A DNA stretch of 8,862 bases from Daejeonella rubra (GTDB taxonomy: Bacteria; Bacteroidota; Bacteroidia; Sphingobacteriales; Sphingobacteriaceae), in assembly GCF_900103545.1 (NCBI RefSeq), contig NZ_FNHH01000049.1, positions 1 through 8,862 of the forward strand, in the 5' to 3' direction. Under the pieces are notes generated by a model. That model worked only from the letters and a program-made list of their open reading frames with translations. It was not told where the DNA came from and did no database searches. Shown here piece after piece: positions 1 through 5,687 of this stretch. The translations under genes were made by a program, and so were the position numbers. How positions within the stretch are numbered: the stretch's first letter is position 1; each line of letters opens with the position of its first letter.

Positions 1-62
1 TTCATACATCAATATACTGATTATCAATATATTATGCAAATTAACTTGTATATTTATTCCAT

Positions 63-95
63 AAAAAAGAGGCTGTCCTTTTGAGACAGCCTCTT
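63..95 (-). terminator. Rho-independent terminator of the 186-aa protein gene
   Basis: Bases 67-77 and 85-95 form a perfect 11-bp stem (AAGAGGCTGTC / GACAGCCTCTT) around a 7-nt loop. Read on the minus strand, the stem runs directly into a T tract (the A run at 63-68). It lies about 40 bp beyond the stop codon of the minus-strand gene ending at 134, which is the expected place for its terminator. Confidence 0.9.
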
Positions 96-133
96 CAAGC
101 CAACAAATCAAGGCCGCCTTTAAAAATGAACTC

Positions 134-694
134 TTAAAGGATCACCTCTAGTGTAGTAATATTGCCGGGCATATCCGATGCATTGATGATGAGCTTAGTA
201 CCTGCCACCGTTGGATTGACAACTGTAGCGGTGTAAATCCAGTCCGCCTTATTGCCCGAAAGCAGAGCTGAGCCTTCTTCGATCGTACTGTCAGAACTAT
301 CTTTGATGATCAGCCTGACCCACTCAACCTTGAAATCGTCGAAAGCTCGAATGCTGATCTGATCGCCGATCTGTCCGGCATATTCAGATATATTATACTT
401 CCTGATTTCAGGTGCTTTGCAAAAGTCAGAAAGAGCAAGATTGTAGGCGGACTGGTTTGCCTTTGCTTTCGCCTGGTAAACAGCCTTTTTTGCTGCATCG
501 TCAATAACTGATTTTGCATAGAGTACCGCCTCTGCGAAAAGCTCCCGTACTTCCAGTTGACGGGGAGTGTCTGGGGTGCTTTTCTTCTTTGGCCTTTTGG
601 CAATAATTGTCTTGCCTCCACGCTGTCTGTAAACTAACTGGTCGCCGATGCTTCCGCTCGAACCTTTTACCAGGTCATTATTTTTTAATTCCAT
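134..694 (-). CDS. Conserved Bacteroidota protein of unknown function, 186 aa
   Basis: I cannot give a function. The N-terminal part (about 1-40) is glycine- and lysine-rich, with a GSSGSIGDQLVYRQRGGK stretch followed by a basic RPKKK patch. Residues 45-95 are alanine-rich and probably helical. From about 105 to the end the sequence looks like one beta-sandwich module: GDQISIRAFDDF, a W-x-YTAT motif, then a closing DMPGN turn. From memory this order resembles uncharacterised Pedobacter/Mucilaginibacter proteins of similar size, and the opening is loosely like DUF6266; I could not check either. There is no signal peptide or membrane segment, so it is probably cytoplasmic or carried in a particle. 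It starts at the ATG read from 694 and is a single-gene unit with its own promoter (758-765) and terminator (63-95). An upstream phased repeat array suggests dedicated control. A phage structural or accessory origin is possible but unproven. Confidence 0.8.
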   Translation of the reverse strand: MELKNNDLVKGSSGSIGDQLVYRQRGGKTIIAKRPKKKSTPDTPRQLEVRELFAEAVLYAKSVIDDAAKKAVYQAKAKANQSAYNLALSDFCKAPEIRKYNISEYAGQIGDQISIRAFDDFKVEWVRLIIKDSSDSTIEEGSALLSGNKADWIYTATVVNPTVAGTKLIINASDMPGNITTLEVIL

Positions 695-757
695 GATGTT
701 AAAATTTAAATGAAAAAATCTGTTTCACATTATCATTACCGGTATTAATGCTTAGAA

Positions 758-765
758 CAAATATA
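758..765 (-). promoter_or_regulatory. Bacteroidota-type -7 element for the 186-aa gene
   Basis: The plus-strand bases CAAATATA read TATATTTG on the minus strand, an exact match to the Bacteroidota -7 consensus TAnnTTTG. This would give a leader of about 50-55 nt before the ATG at 694. No TTTG-type -33 element is visible at the usual 19-21 bp spacing, which fits a promoter that needs an activator. The phased array at 801-860 lies just upstream. Confidence 0.45.
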
Positions 766-800
766 AGCTGCGATCTATTAACTCACTCATCATCAGTCCG

Positions 801-860
801 TTATTGCTTGTATTGTCCGGCAATATCCTCTTTTGTCTTCTTTTGTCCCCTATTGTCGGG
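801..860 (-). repeat. Six 10-bp phased units upstream of the 186-aa gene promoter
   Basis: Cut into tens from 801, the plus strand reads TTATTGCTTG, TATTGTCCGG, CAATATCCTC, TTTTGTCTTC, TTTTGTCCCC, TATTGTCGGG. On the minus strand four of the six units carry GACAAWA at an identical offset; the other two are degenerate. The 10-bp period places each core on the same face of the helix. The array sits about 35-95 bp upstream of the minus-strand -7 element. I infer a multimeric protein-binding site, probably an activator or a recombinase accessory site. Confidence 0.6.
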
Positions 861-1059
861 TACTTCCTTCATGGCGAGAAAACAGGGCTCCTGAACATTG
901 ATGGAAAAACAGGAATCAAAATACAATGAAAAATTGCCTGGTATAGTTCCGGCAGGATTAGCAAATAGACTGTATAATCAGGTCAGGAATTATTAACCAA
1001 TTTGTATAGCTATTTCCGGTCGAGACACAGGACGAGAAATGGCAATTTTCCGAAGATCT

Positions 1060-1092
1060 TAGTGTTCGTTTAGTGTTCGTTTAGTGTTCGTC
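1060..1092. repeat. Three tandem 11-bp repeats (TAGTGTTCGTT)
   Basis: Units 1060-1070, 1071-1081 and 1082-1092 are identical except for the last base of the third (C instead of T). The 11-bp period is close to one helical turn. The minus strand reads AACGAACACTA per unit. It is an iteron-like or operator-like array, about 120 bp beyond the terminator of the 79-aa HTH-like gene and 200 bp from the 10-bp array. No replication gene is nearby, so a plasmid origin is unlikely. Confidence 0.7.
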
Positions 1093-1215
1093 TGGAGACC
1101 GTTCAAAAAAGACTCAGATTTAGTGCTTTCAAACAGCATGGAATGAGCGTTCATTTTGGATGGCAGACCGGCTCATCAATCAGAAAAAAGAGGGTAAAAG
1201 TTGATAAAAGGAAGA

Positions 1216-1252
1216 GATATAAAAACAGCCTTAAAAGATATTAAGGCTGTTT
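1216..1252 (-). terminator. Rho-independent terminator of the 79-aa HTH-like gene
   Basis: Bases 1223-1234 and 1241-1252 form a perfect 12-bp stem (AAACAGCCTTAA / TTAAGGCTGTTT) with a 6-nt loop. On the minus strand it is followed by a T-rich tract (complement of the A run at 1221-1225 and of ATAT before it). The hairpin starts only 6 bp after the stop codon at 1259-1261. Confidence 0.88.
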
Positions 1253-1258
1253 AAGATT

Positions 1259-1498
1259 TCAATGGTCAGCGGTAGAAGTAGAAACCATAAAAAGGAAAGG
1301 AAACATTTTGATGTAGGGAAATAGCTGATCTACCGGAATTTTGAGAAATTCACTCACTTGATAGAATGTCAGGTCCTGCCCTTTTTCCAGTCCGTAATGC
1401 ACTTTCATTTTCAGTAAAAGCCGCCGGCATGTTTTTTCGCATTTGCCGCTAAGCCTCACCAGGTCAGCAGCATAGATTAATAATCGTGGTGTTTTCAT
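1259..1498 (-). CDS. Small HTH-like protein, 79 aa
   Basis: The protein reads as a compact, basic helical domain. Residues 8-32 (YAADLVRLSGKCEKTCRRLL) look like a helix-turn-helix of the MerR/excisionase type, with an RR pair in the putative recognition helix. Residues 41-63 (DLTFYQVSEFLKIPVDQL) form a second helical unit. I recognise this pattern from short Bacteroidota proteins of about 65-75 aa that are annotated as hypothetical, but know no function for them. After residue 63 there is a hydrophobic tail (KMFPFLFMVSTS) that I do not associate with the family and that may be a recent extension by loss of the original stop. There is no membrane signal at the N-terminus. The gene starts at the ATG read from 1498 and is followed by its own terminator. 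DNA binding, possibly at one of the phased arrays nearby, is inference. Confidence 0.6.
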   Translation of the reverse strand: MKTPRLLIYAADLVRLSGKCEKTCRRLLLKMKVHYGLEKGQDLTFYQVSEFLKIPVDQLFPYIKMFPFLFMVSTSTADH

Positions 1499-1850
1499 AG
1501 TACAAGTTTTTTATTAAAGTTAACCTGTGACTAAACAAAATTCTACGGAGATCGTATTTTTAGTATATTTTCAATGCCTGCCAAAGGAGTATTATTACTT
1601 TTTCAAGAGTAGAAGAAGAGCAATTATGAATTTTAAAATGGGCTGGCAAGCGACTTTACGAAATTTGCAATTGCAAAAATCAATATTTTCTCAAATAAGG
1701 TGAAAAACCGCTGAGATTCTGCGCAAAATCCTGCCTTTCAGGAAAAATCGGAAAAGAATATCAGGGAAAGAAATGCGAAAACAGCATACGCATTCGCCAG
1801 CATTGGGGGTTTTTAAATATCCCCTCAATAAATTCAGCAATTACAATTTT
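1499..1850. other. Gene-free stretch with one 14-bp palindrome
   Basis: The stretch is AT-rich and I see no supported gene. A perfect 14-bp palindrome, TTTGCAATTGCAAA, lies at 1664-1677 and could be a dimeric regulator site, though it is not close to a start codon. No TAnnTTTG match was found on the minus strand upstream of the 79-aa gene. The antisense frame over 1761-2012 is a shadow of the antitoxin gene. Confidence 0.5.
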
Positions 1851-1881
1851 ATGTACGTATATTTGTACACATTTAAGTACA
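1851..1881 (+). promoter_or_regulatory. YefM-YoeB operator: three GTAC cores at 12-bp spacing
   Basis: GTAC cores lie at 1853-1856, 1865-1868 and 1877-1880, so their centres are exactly 12 bp apart. The middle one is a full TGTACA hexamer (1864-1869); the outer two are half matches, ATGTACG and AAGTACAT. In E. coli the YefM-YoeB complex binds two TGTACA palindromes whose centres are also 12 bp apart. Here a third core seems to be present. The array overlaps the -7 element and ends 16 bp before the antitoxin start, which fits repression of the operon by its own products. Confidence 0.75.
1858..1865 (+). promoter_or_regulatory. -7 promoter element of the toxin-antitoxin operon
   Basis: TATATTTG matches the Bacteroidota -7 consensus TAnnTTTG exactly and ends 31 bp before the antitoxin ATG. 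It lies between and partly within the first two operator cores, so a bound antitoxin complex would block RNA polymerase. No good -33 TTTG is visible around 1833-1839. Confidence 0.6.
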
Positions 1882-1896
1882 TTAAAATTTATCCCC

Positions 1897-2151
1897 ATGT
1901 TAACAACATCCATTTCAGATTTCAGGAAAGACATTAAAAGATATTTTGATAAAGTCACAGAGAACTTTGAAACATTGATTATTAATCGTGGAAAGGATAA
2001 TGGTGTTGTCATTATGTCCTTAACAGAATATAATTCAATGCGTGCAACTCAACATGAACTCTCTTCAAAAGAAAATGAAAGGAGACTGGATTCAGCAATT
2101 GAAAAACTGAAATCCGGAAATTCCATGAGTAAAAATCTACTTGAAGAATGA
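1897..2151 (+). CDS. yefM: YefM-type antitoxin (Phd/YefM family)
   Basis: This is the antitoxin of a type II toxin-antitoxin pair. It should bind and neutralise the YoeB-type toxin encoded next to it, and bind the operator to repress the operon. At 84 aa it has the family's usual length. The N-terminal half shows the Phd/YefM DNA-binding and dimerisation fold: an SDFRKDIKRYFDKV helix, the ETLIINRGKDNGVVIMS strand region (family pattern I-T-R-x-x-x-x-x-V-L-M-S), and the hallmark LTEYNSM. The C-terminal third (about 52-84) is charged and probably disordered until it wraps around the toxin; such tails are the usual Lon/Clp target. The stop codon overlaps the toxin start by 4 nt (ATGA at 2148-2151), giving translational coupling. 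The ATG at 1897 is the only start that keeps the full N-terminal domain. Confidence 0.92.
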   Translation: MLTTSISDFRKDIKRYFDKVTENFETLIINRGKDNGVVIMSLTEYNSMRATQHELSSKENERRLDSAIEKLKSGNSMSKNLLEE

Positions 2152-2405
2152 AATTCATATTTGTGGATGAATCCTGGGAAGATTATTTGTATTGGCAAAA
2201 AACCGATAAAAAGAAAATGAATCGGATAAATGATCTGCTAAAAGACATATCCCGAAATCCATTCCAGGGTATTGGAAAACCAGAACCACTAAAATACAAA
2301 TATTCAGGATTTTGGTCTCGCAGAATTGATGATGAACATCGATTGATTTATCAAGTGAAAGATGATGCGATTTTAATTGCAAAGTGCAGGTTTCATTATG
2401 ATTAA
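2148..2405 (+). CDS. yoeB: YoeB-type mRNA interferase toxin
   Basis: The 85-aa protein is a ribosome-dependent endoribonuclease of the RelE superfamily, YoeB branch, which cuts mRNA in the ribosomal A site. It follows the E. coli YoeB (84 aa) pattern along its whole length: ESWEDYLYWQKTDKK at 8-22, RNPFQGIGKPEPLK at 36-49, SGFWSRRIDDEHRLIY at 53-68 and CRFHYD at 80-85. The residues known to matter in E. coli YoeB (E46, R65, H83 and the following Y84) are all present at the same numbering, so the toxin looks intact. It is translated from an ATG overlapping the antitoxin stop. No clear terminator follows; a short hairpin at 2461-2475 lacks a T tract. Confidence 0.95.
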   Translation: MKFIFVDESWEDYLYWQKTDKKKMNRINDLLKDISRNPFQGIGKPEPLKYKYSGFWSRRIDDEHRLIYQVKDDAILIAKCRFHYD

Positions 2406-2686
2406 ACTCAAATTCTGATGCACGCGTCCAATGTCATTATTTAAACTAATATCATTTTGCTCCTGGTCCCCAGGACTCATTGGAGCAGTGGAAGCGAAGC
2501 CTGCCCAGTAATTCATGCGGGGTTCTTTTTCCTGTGGTTGATGTTATCCTTTAAATGATGCTTTGGATAAAGAATTTCCACTAGCTATAGAGAAATCTGA
2601 TTTTAAAGCCTTTTTTCTCCTTTTTGCAATGCACTGCACCTTCATAAACGTTTTTTGCGGCATTGTATAGGGCGGCAGATCCCACA

Positions 2687-2855
2687 GTTACCTGTGACAT
2701 GACACCAGTACGGTCGCCAAATAGGCTCCAGTTTTAGTTGAGGTTACCTGTGGCATGACACCTGTACGGTCGCTCAATAGGCTCCAGCTTTAGCTGAGGT
2801 TACCTGTGGCATGGCACCTGTACGGTCGCTCAATAGACTCCAGCTTTAGCTGGAG
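2687..2855 (+). repeat. Three tandem 56-bp repeats
   Basis: Copies at 2687-2742, 2743-2798 and 2799-2854 follow each other without spacers and differ from the next copy at about 4-6 of 56 positions. Each copy has two parts. The first contains a near-palindromic core GTGRCATGRCAC (2694-2705, 2750-2761, 2806-2817). The second contains a CGCTCAATAG-like string followed by a hairpin; in the third copy this is a perfect 8-bp stem with a TT loop, CTCCAGCTTTAGCTGGAG (2838-2855). The absence of spacers rules out CRISPR. The period of 56 is not a multiple of three and no reading frame crosses it. Confidence 0.92.
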
Positions 2856-2875
2856 TTAACGAGTTTGTTCGTTTT

Positions 2876-2933
2876 CGGGCTTCAGCCCAATATTCTGCAA
2901 CATGTGAGGAAAAATATATTGGGCTTTAGCCCG
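2876..2933. repeat. Nested inverted repeat, REP-like
   Basis: The arms 2876-2893 and 2916-2933 (18 nt each) are complementary except for two central positions, separated by a 22-nt loop. Each arm is itself a small hairpin: GGGCTTCAGCCC on the left and GGGCTTTAGCCC on the right. The sequence can therefore fold as one long stem or two short ones, a layout typical of paired REP/BIME elements. No T tract follows, so it is not an obvious terminator. Confidence 0.8.
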
Positions 2934-3077
2934 ATAGATATTATAAATGACATAGCAGGTACTTAGACTGCACTATTTGAAAATTTTGGAATACTAAAAA
3001 TTCGGGTTGGGGAATGGCAGATGTAGATTAGTTATCGGTATTTTGGCGCTGAAGCACCAGTATTTGTTCTGTTCCGG

Positions 3078-3154
3078 TCGCTCAGGTTTTGGGCTGAAGC
3101 CCGGTCTGCAAACCGGATCTTAACCCGGAGCTAAAGCACCGGGCTATTGAGCGA
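3078..3154. repeat. Imperfect palindromic element related to the 56-bp units
   Basis: TCGCTCA (3078-3084) and TGAGCGA (3148-3154) bound an element with inner hairpins GGGCTGAAGCCC (3091-3102) and CCCGGAGCTAAAGCACCGGG (3124-3143). Read in reverse, the right arm gives CGCTCAATAGCCC followed by GGTGCTTTAGCTCCGGG, which parallels the CGCTCAATAG-hairpin half of the tandem units. It is therefore a head-to-head pair of the same family. The hairpin stems have changed in both arms while staying paired. Confidence 0.7.
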
Positions 3155-3322
3155 TATGGCTGTCCCAAGGTTCAGTATTTTTTATTCAATAATTCAGTTA
3201 CCCAGCATCCAAAGTCATCTCACGAATTAATTGACGAATAGAGTTTCAATAGTTTTATCCTGGTATCGTTACATTAAACTGCCATTATTTTTAGCCTCCT
3301 TAGCATTCAGATGTTTTCGTCA

Positions 3323-3346
3323 AATTATATGTGACATGACACTAGT
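3323..3346 (+). repeat. Diverged single copy of the 56-bp repeat's first half
   Basis: TGTGACATGACAC at 3330-3342 is identical to 2693-2705 in the first tandem unit, and the flanks agree partly (about 20 of 24 positions over the best stretch). The second, hairpin half of the unit is missing here. It lies about 90 bp upstream of the acylase start. Confidence 0.55.
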
Positions 3347-3414
3347 CCTTTTTATGCTGCAGAAAACTTTATTAAAAGCTTCCAATTCCCCTACCCTCCA
3401 TTAATCAAAAGCAT

Positions 3415-3422
3415 TATATTTA
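3415..3422 (+). promoter_or_regulatory. Possible -7 element of the acylase gene
   Basis: TATATTTA differs from TAnnTTTG only in the last base and ends 11 bp before the ATG at 3434. That implies a very short leader. No -33 element is visible, so this is a weak call. Confidence 0.25.
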
Positions 3423-3433
3423 GAAATCAATAA

Positions 3434-5629
3434 ATGCCTATGAACCGGATCGCATTCCTAATTATTTTTCTGATATGCACCAGCTTCAAGCTTACACCGG
3501 GTAACAAAAACCTTAGTGAAAGTGAACGCTGGAAGCAGCATGCCTCCAATACTGAAATTATCAGGGATAATTTTGGGGTACCCCATATTTATGGAAAGAC
3601 AGATGCTGATGCTGTTTTTGGACTGCTATATACTCAATGCGAAGATGATTTTAATCGTGTTGAACGGAATTACATCTGGGCGACGGGCCGGCTTGCTGAA
3701 GTAGAAGGCGAAAATGCATTATACAGCGATCTAAGGGCTAATCTCTATATGACTCAAAAGGAAGCTGAAGCAAACTTTGAGAAAAGTCCGGCCTGGCTCA
3801 AAGAATTATGCATAGCATTTGCCGACGGAATAAACTATTATCTGGCAAAGCACCCGCAGGTAAAACCCAAATTACTCACCCGTTTTGAGCCCTGGATGCC
3901 CATGTATTTTAGTGAAGGTTCCATTGGTGGAGATATAGAAAAGGTTTCACTTAAGCGACTTGCTGAATTTTATGATAAGTCTGATGCGGCTAAGCTTGGA
4001 GGAAACCTTACCGGATCAATCCTTCTAAAAGATAATGAACCAAGAGGTTCGAATGGCTTCGCGATCTCAGGAAAATTAACCCAATCAGGTAATGCCATGC
4101 TTCTTATCAACCCGCATACCTCTTTCTTTTTCAGAGGTGAAGTTCATGTGGTGAGTAAACAGGGCCTGAATGCTTATGGCGCAGTTACCTGGGGACAATT
4201 TTTTGTTTATCAGGGATTTAACGAAAAAACAGGCTGGATGCATACCACATCAGACGTGGATATTATCGATGAATTTGAAGAAAGCATCGTAAAAAACAAA
4301 CAGGGAACCACTTATAAATATGGGAATGAATCCCGGGCAATGGATTCTAATACGGTCAGCATAAAATATAAAGCAGGCAATGGAATCAAAGAGAAAAGCT
4401 TTACCACCTACCGCACACATCATGGACCGGTGACGCATTCATCAAACAATAAATGGGTATCCACAGCAATGATGTGGGATCCTGTAAAAGCCCTGGAGCA
4501 GTCCTTTTTACGTACCAAAAACTCAAACCATCAGGAGTTCAATAAAATGATGGACATACGCACTAATTCCTCAAACAACACTGTTTATGCTGATGCAGAT
4601 GGGAATATTGCTTATTATCATGGAAACTTTATTCCGAAAAGAGATATCCGGTTTGATTATAAAAAACCTGTAGATGGAAGCAATCCCGATACAGACTGGA
4701 AAGGCCTGCACGAGCTGAAAGACAATATATTTCTGTTAAATCCTGATAACGGATGGATTCAGAACTGTAATTCTACACCCTTTACCAGTGCCGGAAAATA
4801 CAGTCCGAAGCAGGAAAACTATCCGAACTACATGTCCTACTCACCGGAAAACTACCGTGGAATCCATGCCATATCCTTATTGAGTAAAGCAAAAGACCTA
4901 ACCTTAGACAAGCTGATCACACTCGCTTACGATCCTTACCTTCCCGGTGCAGAAGAACTGATCAAAGGACTGCTAAAAGCATATGATACTGATCCGAAGG
5001 GTACAGCAGAACTGAAAACTGCCATTAATTTATTGAGAGACTGGGACTATAAGACTTCCAAAACATCCGCAGCAATGACGATCAGTCAGTATTATCTTAA
5101 TACCTATATTAAATCAGGAAAAATACCGGGCGGACTAAATATTATGGAGAAAGTGAACTATATGAGTTCCATATCGCCACCTAAAGAACGTTTAGAAATA
5201 TTCGAAGCAAGTCTTGCAGCACTGAAAAAGGATTTTGGTTCCGTAAATACGGCTTGGGGGGAATTCAACCGCTACCAGCGCATTAATGGAGATATCAATC
5301 AGGAATTTAACGATTTATTACCCAGCATACCTGTTGGGATGGCATCAGGAGAATGGGGTGCTTTAGCCTCATTCGGGACAAGGTTTGGCAAAAACACTAA
5401 ACGTCAATACGGAACATCTGGAAATAGTTTCGTTGCCGTTGTAGAATTCGGAGATAAGGTGAAAGCGAAAACGATGTTAGCCGGGGGACAAAGCGGAGAT
5501 CCAAAATCACCTCATTTTGATGATCAGATGCAGCGCTATGCCGACCGTGAATTTAAAACTGTGGCCTTTTATCGTGAGGATGTTCTAAAAAGAGTCGAAT
5601 CCAGATATCATCCAGGCACAGAAAAATAA
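3434..5629 (+). CDS. Exported penicillin/AHL acylase-family Ntn hydrolase
   Basis: A 731-aa precursor of the penicillin acylase (S45) family, which hydrolyses amide bonds of acylated small molecules such as beta-lactams, acyl-homoserine lactones or acyl peptides. Residues 1-25 form a hydrophobic Sec signal; C15 is not in a lipobox. The alpha-chain part has RDNFGVPHIYGKTDADAVFG (44-63). Self-cleavage should occur at G205-S206, making S206 the N-terminal nucleophile of the beta chain. Counting from S206 as beta-1, beta-23 is H228, beta-70 is V275 and beta-241 is N446 (in NCNSTPF). His23 and Val70 match PvdQ-type AHL acylases and cephalosporin acylases rather than penicillin G acylase, which has Gln23. 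The Asn241 spacing matches penicillin G acylase. Length and catalytic residues look intact, so the enzyme is probably active in the periplasm. The substrate cannot be read from sequence. A second ATG two codons in (3440) is an alternative start. A signal-peptide esterase follows 142 bp downstream. Confidence 0.9.
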   Translation: MPMNRIAFLIIFLICTSFKLTPGNKNLSESERWKQHASNTEIIRDNFGVPHIYGKTDADAVFGLLYTQCEDDFNRVERNYIWATGRLAEVEGENALYSDLRANLYMTQKEAEANFEKSPAWLKELCIAFADGINYYLAKHPQVKPKLLTRFEPWMPMYFSEGSIGGDIEKVSLKRLAEFYDKSDAAKLGGNLTGSILLKDNEPRGSNGFAISGKLTQSGNAMLLINPHTSFFFRGEVHVVSKQGLNAYGAVTWGQFFVYQGFNEKTGWMHTTSDVDIIDEFEESIVKNKQGTTYKYGNESRAMDSNTVSIKYKAGNGIKEKSFTTYRTHHGPVTHSSNNKWVSTAMMWDPVKALEQSFLRTKNSNHQEFNKMMDIRTNSSNNTVYADADGNIAYYHGNFIPKRDIRFDYKKPVDGSNPDTDWKGLHELKDNIFLLNPDNGWIQNCNSTPFTSAGKYSPKQENYPNYMSYSPENYRGIHAISLLSKAKDLTLDKLITLAYDPYLPGAEELIKGLLKAYDTDPKGTAELKTAINLLRDWDYKTSKTSAAMTISQYYLNTYIKSGKIPGGLNIMEKVNYMSSISPPKERLEIFEASLAALKKDFGSVNTAWGEFNRYQRINGDINQEFNDLLPSIPVGMASGEWGALASFGTRFGKNTKRQYGTSGNSFVAVVEFGDKVKAKTMLAGGQSGDPKSPHFDDQMQRYADREFKTVAFYREDVLKRVESRYHPGTEK

Positions 5630-5687
5630 TTAATCCGTATTTAAAATTATATCTTTTTAATAAAATACAAAGAGAAGAAATTCATAG

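Larger units (their letters stand above)
695..1258. other. Gene-free stretch with promoter, two phased repeat arrays and a terminator
   Basis: No convincing coding region lies here on either strand. From left to right it holds a minus-strand -7 element (758-765), a 10-bp-period array (801-860), about 200 bp with no visible structure, an 11-bp tandem repeat (1060-1092) and the terminator of the 79-aa gene (1216-1252). A degenerate extra match to the 11-bp unit (TTTAGTGCTTTC) appears near 1119-1130. Confidence 0.6.
2406..3433. other. Gene-free kilobase filled with REP-like and tandem repeats
   Basis: No supported coding region lies here on either strand. From about 2687 to 3346 the DNA is a patchwork of related repeats: three tandem 56-bp units, two hairpin-rich inverted elements and a diverged single copy, each listed separately. 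The parts at 2406-2686 and 3170-3320 show no clear structure. No transposase or RAYT gene lies in the window, so any mobility would depend on functions encoded elsewhere. Confidence 0.7.

Noticed and set aside
310..621. Antisense 103-aa frame within the 186-aa gene
   Set aside because: It overlaps a better-supported frame on the same strand in another phase and shows no domain; it is a shadow.
1626..1703. 25-codon ORF beginning MNFKMGWQ
   Set aside because: Too short, no promoter or family resemblance; could occur by chance.
1761..2012. Minus-strand 83-aa frame over the TA promoter and yefM
   Set aside because: Overlaps the antitoxin gene and its operator, with no recognisable domain.
2155..2382. 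Minus-strand 75-aa frame opposite yoeB
   Set aside because: Shadow of a clearly conserved toxin gene.
2458..2487. Terminator for the toxin-antitoxin operon (hairpin TCCTGG/CCAGGA at 2461-2475)
   Set aside because: Stem of only 6 bp and no T tract after it; alternative pairing TGCTCC/GGAGCA is equally weak.
2687..2855. CRISPR array
   Set aside because: Copies are contiguous 56-bp tandem units with no unique spacers, and no cas gene is present.
3434..3510. Lipoprotein signal on the acylase (C15 in FLICTS)
   Set aside because: Ile at -1 does not fit a lipobox, which needs Gly, Ala or Ser; an ordinary Sec signal fits better.
4250..4438. Minus-strand 62-aa frame inside the acylase gene
   Set aside because: Shadow of the acylase; no independent support.
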